64,000 nucleotides of DNA from Firmicutes bacterium ADurb.Bin146. Its GTDB lineage: Bacteria; Bacillota; Clostridia; DUPQ01. The notes below the pieces were generated by a model. That model had not been told where the DNA came from and did not search any database. It was given only the letters and a program-made list of their open reading frames with translations. The position numbers were made by a program, and so were the translations under genes. Shown here piece after piece: positions 25,245 to 34,821 of the stretch (position 1 is its first letter; every line of letters starts with the position of its first letter). The DNA is taken from NCBI GenBank assembly GCA_002070475.1, contig MWDI01000039.1, positions 18,671 to 82,670 on the forward strand, written 5' to 3'.

Positions 25245-27175
25245 GAATTATGACAGCTCACATATATGGATATGGAAAACTAGTAAATAAGACGTTTAAC
25301 TTCAATGAAGGCATGAATTTAATACTTGGTTATAACGAGACAGGAAAAAGCACGCTTATGTCTTTCATAAAAGCTATGTTGTACGGTCATAAAAAGAATG
25401 AACGGGAAGGAAAAGACGGCTCAATTCCAGAGAACAGAAAATTTAAACCATGGGATACTGACAAATATGGAGGCTATCTGATAATAGAAAGTGATGACAA
25501 AAGAATATTAAGAGTAGAACGGGATTTTAACAGTAAATCATTAACTGTATTTAATGAATATAACGAAGATATAACAAATGAATTTTCATACAGCAAGGAA
25601 AATGGCATGCTTGGACAGGATCTGCTGGGTATGGATTTTGAATGTTTTACGAATTCATCATTTATGTGTCAAGACAAGAACCTATTATATCCTGAAGATA
25701 AAGAACACATAGCACAGAAACTAATGAATATAAGTGAGTCAGGTGAAGAGGACGTTTCTGTTGTTGATGCATTAAAGAAACTGAAGGAAAGTGTTACTTT
25801 TCTTGGCAATGAGAGAACCAGCAAAAGAAAATATAATATTTTGATTTCCCAGATGAATGAAGAGACAAGACAATTAAAAACAATGAAAGAAGACAACGAA
25901 AAATGCATTGAATACCTATCAGAAGCTGAAGACTTAAAAAAGGAAATAAAAAAGCTGGAGACAGAAGAGAAGCTCTGTGCAAGAAAAGAGATATTCGATA
26001 GTGTTAATAAAAGTACCAGAGAATATGAAAATCTTGTTAAAAAAATTGAAGAAGTAGAGAATGAGCTTTCAGATGTAGATATTGATGCTTATAAAAAGAA
26101 GAGAGGTCAATTTAACTCTGATAAAAAAGAATACGAAAATTATAAGGATCTACAAGAGATTAAAAAAGTCCTCTATGAAGAAGAAAAGAGGAATAGCAAA
26201 AATATAACCTTTTTCATCATATTTGGTGTTATTGTTATTTCAGCTACAGCAGTCTTATCAGCATTAGTGGATATTTGGTTTATTTTCACTTCTTTAGCTG
26301 CTATACCATTTATTGTCTTGATACTTCTTCTTAGAAAAAAGAATCTAAGTTTAAATGAAGAAACAAAGCGAATTGAAGAGCTGATGGAAATTGAAAAGGA
26401 ACTTGATCAGACAGAAGAAAGAATAAAAAATGATAATTTAAAGAATGACATTTTGAAAAAATATCAAGAAATGCAAAAACAGATACTCGAACAACAGGAT
26501 GTGCTGGACTATAACGCACTATTGGAAAAAGCAGAGGTTTACAGTCTAAAAACAGTAAAACCTTTATACAGCCGTGAACAGTGTATAGGTTTGATTCAGA
26601 CAAAAAGAGAAAGGTTGGCAGTAGTAAATGCTCAACTTGACAGGTATGTGAAATCCGACGTACAGATAGCATCAAAACAGGAATTGATATCTGTTATAGG
26701 TGAACAGTTGAATTCATTAAAAGATACGCAAAAGGCTCTGGAATATGCAATTAGCGGCATAGAAGAAGCTTCGAAACAAATTAAAGAGGAAATAATCCCG
26801 AAAATGAATCAAAAAATGAGTGAATATCTCTACAGAATAACTGCTAATACACACAATAATTTATTAACGGGCAGTACTATGGACCTTAACACGGAACATA
26901 ATAACTCAATACGTTCGGCATACAGTTTTTCTGATGGCACGCTAAGACAGATGTATTTGGCTTTCCGACTAGCTGCATCAAGAGTTTTTTCTTCCAGCAA
27001 AGTTACACCTATTTTTATGGATGAAACATTAGTATATTATGATAAAAACCGCAAGAAAAGCACATTTGATTTTTTATATGAACTGAGCAAGCATAATCAG
27101 ATAATGTTTTTTGCAACAGATATAGAAGAAGAGCTATTATATAAAAAAGATATTACCGTTATTACGTTAAACTAA
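25241..27175 (+). CDS. yhaN: YhaN-like SMC/Rad50-type ATPase with a membrane segment
   Basis: A 644-residue ABC-type ATPase. Walker A GYNETGKST (about 29-37), a long coiled coil (about 180-520) broken by two adjacent hydrophobic segments (about 321-364), then the signature-like FSDGTLRQMYLAFRLA and Walker B PIFMDETLVYYD. The coiled-coil arm is short and carries membrane segments instead of the zinc hook of SbcC/Rad50, so the complex is probably tethered to the inner membrane, as suggested for the YhaN group. It overlaps yhaO and is convergent with dnaD, ten bases apart. Function in repair or chromosome processing is by family only. Confidence 0.85.
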   Translation: MRIMTAHIYGYGKLVNKTFNFNEGMNLILGYNETGKSTLMSFIKAMLYGHKKNEREGKDGSIPENRKFKPWDTDKYGGYLIIESDDKRILRVERDFNSKSLTVFNEYNEDITNEFSYSKENGMLGQDLLGMDFECFTNSSFMCQDKNLLYPEDKEHIAQKLMNISESGEEDVSVVDALKKLKESVTFLGNERTSKRKYNILISQMNEETRQLKTMKEDNEKCIEYLSEAEDLKKEIKKLETEEKLCARKEIFDSVNKSTREYENLVKKIEEVENELSDVDIDAYKKKRGQFNSDKKEYENYKDLQEIKKVLYEEEKRNSKNITFFIIFGVIVISATAVLSALVDIWFIFTSLAAIPFIVLILLLRKKNLSLNEETKRIEELMEIEKELDQTEERIKNDNLKNDILKKYQEMQKQILEQQDVLDYNALLEKAEVYSLKTVKPLYSREQCIGLIQTKRERLAVVNAQLDRYVKSDVQIASKQELISVIGEQLNSLKDTQKALEYAISGIEEASKQIKEEIIPKMNQKMSEYLYRITANTHNNLLTGSTMDLNTEHNNSIRSAYSFSDGTLRQMYLAFRLAASRVFSSSKVTPIFMDETLVYYDKNRKKSTFDFLYELSKHNQIMFFATDIEEELLYKKDITVITLN

Positions 27176-27185
27176 TTATGTGAAA

Positions 27186-28391
27186 TTATTTCAAACTGAA
27201 ATTTCTCAAAAACTCTACTTTACAAGTACAATCTTTACCATTATTGACACCTGTATCTTTACATATATCGCAATCGTATTTTCTGACAAGATAATCATCA
27301 GGAATGTTATTGTGTTTAAACAATAGCGCCATCTCATAATTTTTGTTTTTGATATCTTCTGCTATAGCTTTCTTATCAGGAGAAAAGGCTTGTTTAAAAT
27401 GAAGATCATTTATCTCATTATACAGTTTCTCAATTTGTGGGGACTTTTTGAATATTTCTGCTTTCCTGCTCTCAAAAATCATGGAATTTTTCATGTTGAT
27501 GCTTTGATAATGTTCCGAAACCATCATACGAAGTTCATTTGGTGACAGATCCTTAATAGCTTTTTCTTTCTCCAGGTCGTCTATGTTTTTAAACTCATTT
27601 TCATACCAGTTTGAGAGTATCTTATCTACGTATGCTATATTAGGATTCGATATTTTGACAGTTTTCTTTAGTGCTTCTTCAATTATTTCAAAACTGTACC
27701 GGTATTCATTGAACCATTTATTTATTAAATCTGTTTCGTATTGAGTGAATGCTGTTTTTCTATTTAAAGCCTTTAGTATTTTATTCTGTATGTCTTTCAT
27801 TTTATCGCGTTCATTGAACAATGCTTCAAGATCAAACACTGTCTTAACTCCGTTTTCGAACCAATCTTTTGCTACAGTTTCAATATAGTTGCGTGTTAAA
27901 GCTCCTTTTTCATTACTAATGGAAAACAGCATTAGCATAACAGGATCTTCAAATCTGTATTTTTTGAACCACTGTTCTATGCATCCGTACATATATATTG
28001 GCATGTTCCCATCGAAAAATTGATCATTAATTGCGGATATTACAGATTCCTTTTCGCCAAGATCATCCGGTTTAATAGATGTTCTTTCTTTATAGAGCCT
28101 GTCTATCTCAATTGCTTTTATATCATTTATAAAAATATCCCGTCCGCTAACAGATATAAGGTGTTTCTTAGTAAGTTCGTCAAGAATAATAGCAAGCTCT
28201 GACTCATCAATATCCAGACGTCTGATGATTTTAAACATATCCATGGATCTTTCTGTTTTTTCGACAAAACAACAGAATGTATATACCTTTACAGCTTGTG
28301 CTGAAAGCAATGGAAGATATTCAGATAAGAAGATGTCTGGTATCAATGTGTCAGAATATAGTATGGATTTACTGTCAAATTTATCTCTCAT
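27186..28391 (-). CDS. DnaD-domain replication-restart protein with a DnaC-like cysteine tail
   Basis: A 401-residue primosome protein. An N-terminal winged-helix DnaD region (about 10-110) is followed by one or two DnaD/DnaB-like helical modules; IIEEALKKTVKISNPNIAYVDKILSNWYENEFKN (split here as IIEEALKKTVKIS and YVDKILSNWYENEF) is the signature helix pair near residues 225-258. The last 31 residues carry CxxCKDTG...CxC (C374, C377, C388, C390). That motif normally belongs to the N-terminal part of the separate DnaC/DnaI-type helicase loader, but no AAA+ domain follows; the frame ends and the convergent yhaN begins. The ATG at 28391 with GAAGGAAA six bases upstream is chosen. It probably loads replicative helicase together with a loader encoded elsewhere. 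Confidence 0.8.
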   Translation of the reverse strand: MRDKFDSKSILYSDTLIPDIFLSEYLPLLSAQAVKVYTFCCFVEKTERSMDMFKIIRRLDIDESELAIILDELTKKHLISVSGRDIFINDIKAIEIDRLYKERTSIKPDDLGEKESVISAINDQFFDGNMPIYMYGCIEQWFKKYRFEDPVMLMLFSISNEKGALTRNYIETVAKDWFENGVKTVFDLEALFNERDKMKDIQNKILKALNRKTAFTQYETDLINKWFNEYRYSFEIIEEALKKTVKISNPNIAYVDKILSNWYENEFKNIDDLEKEKAIKDLSPNELRMMVSEHYQSINMKNSMIFESRKAEIFKKSPQIEKLYNEINDLHFKQAFSPDKKAIAEDIKNKNYEMALLFKHNNIPDDYLVRKYDCDICKDTGVNNGKDCTCKVEFLRNFSLK

Positions 28392-28522
28392 GGTTATTTC
28401 CTTCGTTTGACTATTATATATAAAAAAACAATTCAAGTAAACCGATATAAAACATATATATTTAATATGAGTATAAAAGAATCTTGAAAATATATGAAAA
28501 AAGTATTACTATACATGTGCGT

Positions 28523-28599
28523 GCGCCTGTAGCTCAATTGGATAGAGCGTTTGACTACGGATCAAAAGGTTGGGGATTCGATCTCTCTCGGGCGCGCCA
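28523..28599 (+). tRNA. tRNA-Arg (ACG)
   Basis: Cloverleaf with acceptor GCGCCTG / CGGGCGC, D-arm AGCTCAATTGGATAGAGC, anticodon stem TTTGA/TCAAA with loop CTACGGA (anticodon ACG, presumably read as inosine), and an encoded CCA at 28597-28599. The T-stem is weak (GGGGA opposite TCTCT, two G-U pairs). A promoter TTGAAA (28484-28489), 17 bases, TACTAT (28507-28512) lies upstream. Confidence 0.95.
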
Positions 28600-28602
28600 G
28601 GT

Positions 28603-28636
28603 AAAAAGGATATACTGGAATGTATGTCCTTTTTTA
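28603..28636 (+). terminator. Terminator of tRNA-Arg
   Basis: AAAAAGGA-ATAC pairs with GTAT-TCCTTTTT around a short loop and ends in six T, directly after the tRNA. Confidence 0.8.
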
Positions 28637-28702
28637 TAACAATAGATAAAAATTTCACATTTTACTGAATAATGATAAAAATAATTATGTATTTATCTGT
28701 AC

Positions 28703-28903
28703 TTCTTGGCAACAATCTGGATTCTATACAAGATTTATGATGATAGGAAGTAGCAGGAGGTTTCTTTAATACTTGACGATATAAGGAAATGTTTAAGTGA
28801 AAGAATGCAAGTATACTTTTCATTTACTGATAATAAGGACATTACATATGACGAATATGCTTTTATCATTAAAGAGGATAATTTAAAATTGTATATCAGA
28901 TAA
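28703..28903 (+). pseudogene. Decayed 3' copy of the downstream lipoprotein gene
   Basis: One reading frame here (28703 to TAA 28901-28903) matches the last third of the lipoprotein at 29064-29864, residue by residue: LYKIYDDRK*QEVSLILDDI against LYKAPDDTEQQEVPMKLNDI, CLSERMQVYFSFTDNKDITY against CLSERMQVFMSFTEDASMTY, then DEYA against EEYA. A TAG at 28751-28753 interrupts it, and no start or signal peptide remains. It is the tail of a tandem duplicate that has been eroded. The rest of the 28640-29063 gap holds only AT-rich sequence. Confidence 0.8.
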
Positions 28904-29063
28904 ACATAATAATTTTAATGGTTATTATAATTTTCCTATTAAATATCACATAAACAATATAATGTAATCATTAAAACGGATTTACAATCAAACCCATAAG
29001 TTGTATAATATTTATACTGATTAATTTATGCAAAAGTGCTCTATAAGGGTATGGGAGGAATAA

Positions 29064-29864
29064 ATGAGAAAAAAATTAGTTGTATTAGTAGCAGTAATTC
29101 TTGTATTGGGTTTTGTGATGGGGCTTACTTCATGTACTCCTTACGAAAAGAGACCAAAGCCATCTATCAACACGGCAAATGCATTAGAAGACAAATATAT
29201 AATTAAAGAAATAGAATATACCATTGCTACATATGGTGGAGATCCTATTCTGAAACCTACTGTTTCTCAGTTTAACAACATAAGCAGGCAGAAGACATTG
29301 AATGCAAGATTAAGTGCATTTAATGAAATGGTAGGAAGAGATCCTGTTGAAGATAGAAACGAACAGCTTTATCAGTCATATAAAATACACCAAATGAACT
29401 ATTACATATTTTCTTGTGAGTATTTTACGGCTTTCGACACAACAACAACTAACAAAGGCGTTAATATGATTATTGGGTCAGAGATAGACGGAACTCTTCT
29501 TATGAATTTCCCTGCTCTGCTCGGTAACAACCAGGATTCAGATTCATGGCTGGAATTCCTTATATTCTTTGAAGAAGCAAGAATTGCAGCTGGAGCAAAA
29601 GAGATAACAAAGCAATACATGGCTACTGATAATGTCAGTTTTGTTTTTGAAGGAGAGGATCTTACTGACCTTACACTCCGCGTTCTTTATAAAGCCCCAG
29701 ATGATACAGAACAGCAGGAAGTACCAATGAAGCTGAATGATATAAAAGGTTGTCTATCGGAAAGAATGCAGGTATTTATGTCATTTACTGAAGATGCATC
29801 AATGACATATGAAGAATATGCCACTACAATCTCAGAATATAACCTGACAATAGCATCCGAATAA
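29064..29864 (+). CDS. Lipoprotein of unknown function
   Basis: A 266-residue exported protein. The signal peptide (residues 1-25, with a hydrophobic VVLVAVILVLGFVMGL core) ends in the lipobox LTSC, so Cys about 24 should be lipidated and the protein held at the outer face of the membrane. The mature part looks alpha/beta with no motif I recognise. Start ATG 29064 has GGGAGGAA upstream. A broken copy of its 3' third lies directly upstream, and a strong terminator follows, so it is transcribed alone. Confidence 0.7.
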   Translation: MRKKLVVLVAVILVLGFVMGLTSCTPYEKRPKPSINTANALEDKYIIKEIEYTIATYGGDPILKPTVSQFNNISRQKTLNARLSAFNEMVGRDPVEDRNEQLYQSYKIHQMNYYIFSCEYFTAFDTTTTNKGVNMIIGSEIDGTLLMNFPALLGNNQDSDSWLEFLIFFEEARIAAGAKEITKQYMATDNVSFVFEGEDLTDLTLRVLYKAPDDTEQQEVPMKLNDIKGCLSERMQVFMSFTEDASMTYEEYATTISEYNLTIASE

Positions 29865-29882
29865 GATAATACAGAATAAGAC

Positions 29883-29910
29883 AAAAAGGACATGTAATGT
29901 CCTTTTTTTT
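29883..29910 (+). terminator. Rho-independent terminator
   Basis: AAAAAGGACAT / ATGTCCTTTTT, 11-bp stem with a 3-base loop and eight T, between the lipoprotein gene and rnfC. Confidence 0.9.
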
Positions 29911-29959
29911 CTGTCTATAACAGTATATAATATTAATATTAATAAGTGTGAGGGTGTGG

Positions 29960-31276
29960 ATGATAAAAAAATTTAAGAACATAAAAGGTGGAGTTACCTT
30001 GCCTCACAAGAAAGGTACTTCTGAAATTCCTACCGAAAAATTCCCAATCCCGAAACTAGTAGAAATCCCCATGCAACAGCATATCGGAGCCTGCTGCGAA
30101 GTGCTTGTTAACAAAGGAGATTATGTGTATGTAGGACAGGTTTTGGGGGATACGGAGAAATTCGTATCTGCACCGATACATTCAAGCGTATCCGGAAAAG
30201 TTACACAGATAAAGGATATAACACTTTATAACGGCGCAAAATCAGTGAGTATAGTAATTGAAACAGATGGGAATCAAAATTTGCTGCCTGGCATATCAAA
30301 ACCTGATATAGCAACAAAAGAAAAATTTCTTAAAGCAGTTCGTAGCAGTGGTCTGACAGGACTTGGAGGAGCAGGCTTTCCTGCTCATATCAAGCTGGAT
30401 ACAAAAGAGAAAATCCCTGAAGCCCTTATTGTAAATGCAGTAGAGTGCGAACCCTACATTACCTGCGATTACAGAGCTATTATCGAAGAAGGCAATGAAA
30501 TAGTAAAAGGGGTGAAACTAATACTGGAAAAATTATCTATACCAAAAGCATACATTGCATTGGAGGATAATAAACCGGAAGCTTTCAATCTTCTTAAGGA
30601 ACTTGTAAAACAGGATGCTAGAATAGAAGTAGTAATGCTTGCTACAAAATATCCTCAAGGAGCAGAAAAAATGCTCATTTATGCCTTAACTGGTAGAGAA
30701 GTACCAATGAACGGATTACCGATTGATATAGGCGTAGTTGTAATGAATGTAACTAGTGTATTGGCGTTGTTTAAATACTGTGAGACGGGTATACCATTGG
30801 TTTCAAGAAGACTTACTGTTGACGGAAGCGGTGTGATGGAAAAAGGTAATTACCATGTTGTTTTCGGTACATACATTAAAGATATATTTGAATACTGCCA
30901 AGGTGACTATCAAAAAACCTTGAAAGTGCTTTGTGGAGGACCCATGATGGGAATAACCGCAGAAAGTTATGAATCTCCAATGATAAAACAAAATAATGCA
31001 TTTTTGTTTATGACGCAAGAAGATCTTGATTTCATTGAAGAAACTGCTTGTATCAGATGTGGAAGATGTATAGATGCATGCCCAATGGGTCTTATGCCTT
31101 TAACATTAAACAAATATGCTTTAGCGAAAATGACTGAAGAATTGCAGAAATACAATATAATGAACTGTATAGAATGCGGATCTTGTTCGTATGTATGTCC
31201 AGCAAAGCGACACTTGGTACAATCTTTCCGTTTAGGAAAAGAGCTTCTTAAGAAAGCGAAGGTGAAAAATGGATAA
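29960..31276 (+). CDS. rnfC: Rnf electron transport complex subunit C
   Basis: Peripheral cytoplasmic subunit (438 residues) that exchanges electrons with NAD(H) in the ferredoxin:NAD+ oxidoreductase. Seen: an N-terminal barrel-like region with GCCE-type loop (IGACCEVLVNKGDYV), a glycine-rich flavin/NAD region GLTGLGGAGFPAHIKL with VNAVECEPYITCDYR (about 135-175), and two 4Fe-4S clusters CIRCGRCIDACP and CIECGSCSYVCP near the C-terminus. The ATG at 29960 with GAGGG six bases upstream is preferred over GTG 29948. First gene of an operon in the order C-D-G-E-A-B; it overlaps rnfD by eight bases. Confidence 0.96.
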   Translation: MIKKFKNIKGGVTLPHKKGTSEIPTEKFPIPKLVEIPMQQHIGACCEVLVNKGDYVYVGQVLGDTEKFVSAPIHSSVSGKVTQIKDITLYNGAKSVSIVIETDGNQNLLPGISKPDIATKEKFLKAVRSSGLTGLGGAGFPAHIKLDTKEKIPEALIVNAVECEPYITCDYRAIIEEGNEIVKGVKLILEKLSIPKAYIALEDNKPEAFNLLKELVKQDARIEVVMLATKYPQGAEKMLIYALTGREVPMNGLPIDIGVVVMNVTSVLALFKYCETGIPLVSRRLTVDGSGVMEKGNYHVVFGTYIKDIFEYCQGDYQKTLKVLCGGPMMGITAESYESPMIKQNNAFLFMTQEDLDFIEETACIRCGRCIDACPMGLMPLTLNKYALAKMTEELQKYNIMNCIECGSCSYVCPAKRHLVQSFRLGKELLKKAKVKNG

Positions 31277-32189
31277 ATTAATTGTGTCATCCTCACCTCA
31301 TATTAAAGCTAAAAGCACAACAGCAAGAATAATGCTTGACGTTATAATCGCATTAATGCCGACAGCGATACTGTCAATATATTACTTTTCATATGTAGCT
31401 GCTCTCATTATAGTGACATCTGTGTCGTCTTGTGTATTGTTTGAATATCTTTTCAATCTGATAACAAAGAAAAAGCATTCTGAAACAGACCTTTCCTGTG
31501 TTGTTACAGGATTAATACTTGCTTTAAATATGCCTCCTTTAAAATCATCGATTATATTAAGTATTATAGGAGCATTTATAGCAATAGTGGTTATAAAGAT
31601 GCTATTTGGCGGAATAGGCCAAAATATATTCAACCCAGCTGCATCTGCAAGATTGTTTTTGACCGCATCATTTTCTTCATTAATGACCGTATATGTTGCT
31701 CCGTTAACTGATGGTGTAACAGCAGCTACTCCTTTAGCAATATCTGAAGGAGAGGCTTTACCATCATATCTTGATTTATTTTTAGGAAAAACGGCGGGAA
31801 GTCTGGGAGAAACAGCTGCAGTTACTTTGATAGCTGGTGGTATATATCTTATTATAAGAAAAGTCATTTCTTGGGAGATACCGGTAACATATATAGCAAC
31901 AGTTGCTTTATTAAGTTTACTTTTTGGACAAGACCCTCTTTATTGCATTCTTGCTGGGGGATTGATGATAGGTTCAATATATATGGCAACAGATTATACT
32001 ACAAGCCCGATGACCACAAAAGGAAAACTTATTTTTGCAGCAGGTTTAGGAATTATGACTGCAAGTATAAGGAGGTTCGGGTCTAATACTGAAGGTGTTG
32101 CATATTCATTAATATTTATGAATGCGCTTGTCCCTTTAATAGATAAATTTACGGCAGTGAAGACATTTGGGAGGGTAAAGAAGAAATGA
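31269..32189 (+). CDS. rnfD: Rnf complex subunit D
   Basis: Integral membrane subunit (306 residues, about nine to ten helices) carrying a covalent FMN and taking part in ion translocation. The expected flavin-threonine region reads DGVTAATPLA (about residues 148-157), and FNPAASARLFL is the family signature near 121-131. It overlaps rnfC by eight bases and rnfG by four. The predicted transported ion (Na+ or H+) cannot be decided from this subunit by eye. Confidence 0.95.
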   Translation: MDKLIVSSSPHIKAKSTTARIMLDVIIALMPTAILSIYYFSYVAALIIVTSVSSCVLFEYLFNLITKKKHSETDLSCVVTGLILALNMPPLKSSIILSIIGAFIAIVVIKMLFGGIGQNIFNPAASARLFLTASFSSLMTVYVAPLTDGVTAATPLAISEGEALPSYLDLFLGKTAGSLGETAAVTLIAGGIYLIIRKVISWEIPVTYIATVALLSLLFGQDPLYCILAGGLMIGSIYMATDYTTSPMTTKGKLIFAAGLGIMTASIRRFGSNTEGVAYSLIFMNALVPLIDKFTAVKTFGRVKKK

Positions 32190-32719
32190 AAAAACACGTA
32201 GCTCCTATACTAAGTCTTTTCCTTATAACTGTATGCGTTGTCGGACTGCTTGCGCTTACTAATCATTTTACTGACAGAGCTATTAAAGCCAAAGAAAGGA
32301 CAGAAGCTGAGAAAGCGATGAGTATGGTTCTTGCCGATGGTGCTCCTTTTACAGATATTTCCGAGGATGTGCAGAAACTGAATATCAGTACAAAAGCAAG
32401 AATAAAAAGCGTAGATAAAAGTGATAAAGGATATGTTTTTACTATAATAACCAAAGCTTATGGTGGAGACATGGTGGTGTTTGTTGGCATAAATAATGAA
32501 GGCAAGGTCGAGAACATTATGCTTGGAGAAAATCAGGAAACCCCTAATCTTGGAAAGAAAGCTGAACTTCCTGAGTTTACTTCACAGTTTATAGGGCTTA
32601 CTGGTGAAGATAAAATATCGGAAAAAATAGATTACATAACAAGAGCTACAGTTACCACTGATGCTGTCATTTCAGCAGTGGAAAGCGCTCTAATTATATA
32701 TGCAGAGGTGGTAAAATGA
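32186..32719 (+). CDS. rnfG: Rnf complex subunit G
   Basis: A membrane-anchored subunit (177 residues) with one N-terminal helix (about 5-25) and an extracytoplasmic FMN-binding domain. The flavinylation site, usually D-x-(I/V)-(S/T)-G-A-T, reads D149-Y-I-T-R-A-T155 here: the acceptor Thr is kept but the glycine is Arg153 (codon AGA, one change from GGA). Flavin is normally attached by ApbE, which is not encoded in the window. Overlaps rnfD and rnfE by four bases each. Confidence 0.93.
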   Translation: MKKHVAPILSLFLITVCVVGLLALTNHFTDRAIKAKERTEAEKAMSMVLADGAPFTDISEDVQKLNISTKARIKSVDKSDKGYVFTIITKAYGGDMVVFVGINNEGKVENIMLGENQETPNLGKKAELPEFTSQFIGLTGEDKISEKIDYITRATVTTDAVISAVESALIIYAEVVK

Positions 32720-33378
32720 AAAACAGATCTTTGCAGGAACTATCAAAAGGAATATTCAAGGAGAATCCAACATTTATTCTTGTTTTAGGTATGTGTCCTA
32801 CATTAGCTATATCGACAACAGCTGAAAATTCTTTTATGATGGGTATTGCTGCTACAGCAGTACTTGTTTTATCAAACGTACTTATATCCCTTTTAAGGAA
32901 GCTTATACCGGACTCGGTAAGAATACCAGCATATATTACTGTGATAGCCGGATTCGTTACTATTGTGCAGCTATTGATGCAAGCATTCCTTCCAGACTTA
33001 AATAAAGCTTTAGGAATATACATTCCGCTAATAGTAGTTAACTGCATAATTTTAGCAAGAGCAGAAGCTTTTGCAGGCAAGAATAATCCATGGTACTCAT
33101 TACTCGATGGTCTTGGAATGGGATTAGGGTTTACCTTATCCCTTACAGTAATAGGTACTATTAGAGAATTTTTAGGTAATGGTTCGATTTTCGGACAGCA
33201 GATTATAAAGAATATACCTATGCCGGCCTTGTTTGTAACACCTGCAGGAGCATTTTTAGTTCTTGGGTCGCTGATGGCTTTAATAAGCGCAATAACTCAT
33301 AAGAAAACTGAAATTAAAGACTGTTCGGAATGCCCTATGCAGTGCATGTCAAAAAATGAGAAAGGAAAATGCTTATGA
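32716..33378 (+). CDS. rnfE: Rnf complex subunit E
   Basis: Polytopic membrane subunit (220 residues, six helices), homologous to RnfA. The half-site motif [10 protein letters not shown] (about 26-35) and [18 protein letters not shown] (about 102-119) are the membrane-embedded Fe-S/ion pathway signatures. A short Cys-rich tail ([10 protein letters not shown]) extends beyond the last helix and is longer than in many RnfE proteins. It could bind metal, but that is not established. Confidence 0.94.
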   Translation: MKNRSLQELSKGIFKENPTFILVLGMCPTLAISTTAENSFMMGIAATAVLVLSNVLISLLRKLIPDSVRIPAYITVIAGFVTIVQLLMQAFLPDLNKALGIYIPLIVVNCIILARAEAFAGKNNPWYSLLDGLGMGLGFTLSLTVIGTIREFLGNGSIFGQQIIKNIPMPALFVTPAGAFLVLGSLMALISAITHKKTEIKDCSECPMQCMSKNEKGKCL

Positions 33379-33968
33379 GCGGTGACACATTTAAACTTAT
33401 TATATACATAACCTTTGGATCTATACTTATGAATAACTTTGTGCTGACTAATTTTTTAGGAATCTGTCCATTTTTAGGAGTATCCAAAAAACTAAGTTCA
33501 GCTATAGGAATGGGATTAGCCGTCATATTTGTAATGACGATTGCTTCTGTAGTGACTTACCTTACAAACACGTATCTTCTTGTACCTAACAGCCTAGAAT
33601 ATTTGCAGACATTGGCATTCATACTGGTAATAGCGGGACTAGTTCAGTTTATAGAGATGTTTTTAAAGAAGTCAGTACCCTCTTTATATAACTCATTAGG
33701 CATATACCTTCCCCTTATAACGACTAACTGTGCAGTGTTAGGTGTTGCCTTGCTGAATGTGCAGAATAATTATAATTTGTGGCAAAGCGCATTGTATGGC
33801 GCTTCAGCAGGTGCTGGATTCATGCTTGCTACATTAATTTTTGCAGGAATAAGAGAAAGACTGGATTTAAATGATATACCAAAATACTTTAAAGGCTTAC
33901 CCATAGCGCTTATAACAGCGGCATTTCTCTCTATGGCATTTACAGGATTTAAAGGAATATTCGGGTGA
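33375..33968 (+). CDS. rnfA: Rnf complex subunit A
   Basis: Polytopic membrane subunit (197 residues, six helices), pseudosymmetric partner of RnfE. Signatures are [20 protein letters not shown] (about 14-33) and [18 protein letters not shown] (about 96-113), whose cysteines lie in the membrane. The ATG at 33375 forms the usual ATGA overlap with the rnfE stop and has AAAGGA nine bases upstream; an in-frame ATG six bases earlier is less well placed. Confidence 0.94.
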   Translation: MSGDTFKLIIYITFGSILMNNFVLTNFLGICPFLGVSKKLSSAIGMGLAVIFVMTIASVVTYLTNTYLLVPNSLEYLQTLAFILVIAGLVQFIEMFLKKSVPSLYNSLGIYLPLITTNCAVLGVALLNVQNNYNLWQSALYGASAGAGFMLATLIFAGIRERLDLNDIPKYFKGLPIALITAAFLSMAFTGFKGIFG

Positions 33969-33976
33969 GGTGAAAA

Positions 33977-34771
33977 ATGCTTAAAGAAATACTAATCCCA
34001 GTGGTTATATTGGGAGGAATAGGCTTGTTTTTTGGAATAGCGCTTACAATAGCAAGCAGAGTGTTTGAAGTAAAGAAAAATGAAAAAGAAGAAAAGATAA
34101 GGCAGATACTCCCAGGAGCAAATTGTGGTGCATGTGGCTATGCGGGATGTGATTTATATGCAAATGCGGTAGCAGAGGGTAAAGCTGAAGGTAATCTTTG
34201 CATACCCGGCACAAACACGACAGCAATAAAAATTGGTGAAATACTTGGTATTAAAGTGGAAACACAAAAGACAAGAGTAATGAGAGCATTGTGCTGTCCT
34301 GATGTAACAAAGAAATTTGAATATTCCGGTATTAAGACATGTGCATCAGCAAACCTGGCATACAGAGGTGAAAATTCCTGTAATTATTCCTGCCTTGGGT
34401 ATGGAGACTGTGTTGTCGTCTGTCCTCATGATGCGATAATGATGAAAGATGGTGTTCCAATAATTGACCCTATGTTATGTACCGAATGCGGTCTTTGTGC
34501 AAAGGCATGCCCAAAAAATTTAATAAGATATGTAATAGGAGAATACGGATATGTTGTAGCCTGCGTAAGCCAAGATAATGCGAAAGTAACTAATAAAAGC
34601 TGCAAGAATGGATGTATAGCATGCAAGCTATGCGAAAAAGCTTGTGAAGATGATGCCATACATGTAGTTAACAATGTTGCAAGCATAGATTATGATAAAT
34701 GCACAGTCTGTGGCAAGTGTTATGAGGTTTGTCCCAAGAAGATAATTAAAAAGTTCTATTCAAGCTACTAA
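33977..34771 (+). CDS. rnfB: Rnf complex subunit B
   Basis: Ferredoxin-docking subunit (264 residues). An N-terminal membrane helix (about 5-25) is followed by the four-Cys cluster NCGACGYAGC...C (about 48-72) and then four further 4Fe-4S ferredoxin-like motifs: CNYSCLGYGDCVVVCP, CTECGLCAKACP, CKNGCIACKLCEKAC and CTVCGKCYEVCP. Cluster-rich RnfB of this kind is typical of Clostridia, and electrons enter the complex here from reduced ferredoxin. Last gene of the six-gene operon; start eight bases after rnfA. Confidence 0.95.
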   Translation: MLKEILIPVVILGGIGLFFGIALTIASRVFEVKKNEKEEKIRQILPGANCGACGYAGCDLYANAVAEGKAEGNLCIPGTNTTAIKIGEILGIKVETQKTRVMRALCCPDVTKKFEYSGIKTCASANLAYRGENSCNYSCLGYGDCVVVCPHDAIMMKDGVPIIDPMLCTECGLCAKACPKNLIRYVIGEYGYVVACVSQDNAKVTNKSCKNGCIACKLCEKACEDDAIHVVNNVASIDYDKCTVCGKCYEVCPKKIIKKFYSSY

Positions 34772-34821
34772 TAATTTGTGGTAAAATATGAAAACAGGTT
34801 TATAAAAAGGAGTACTAGTCA

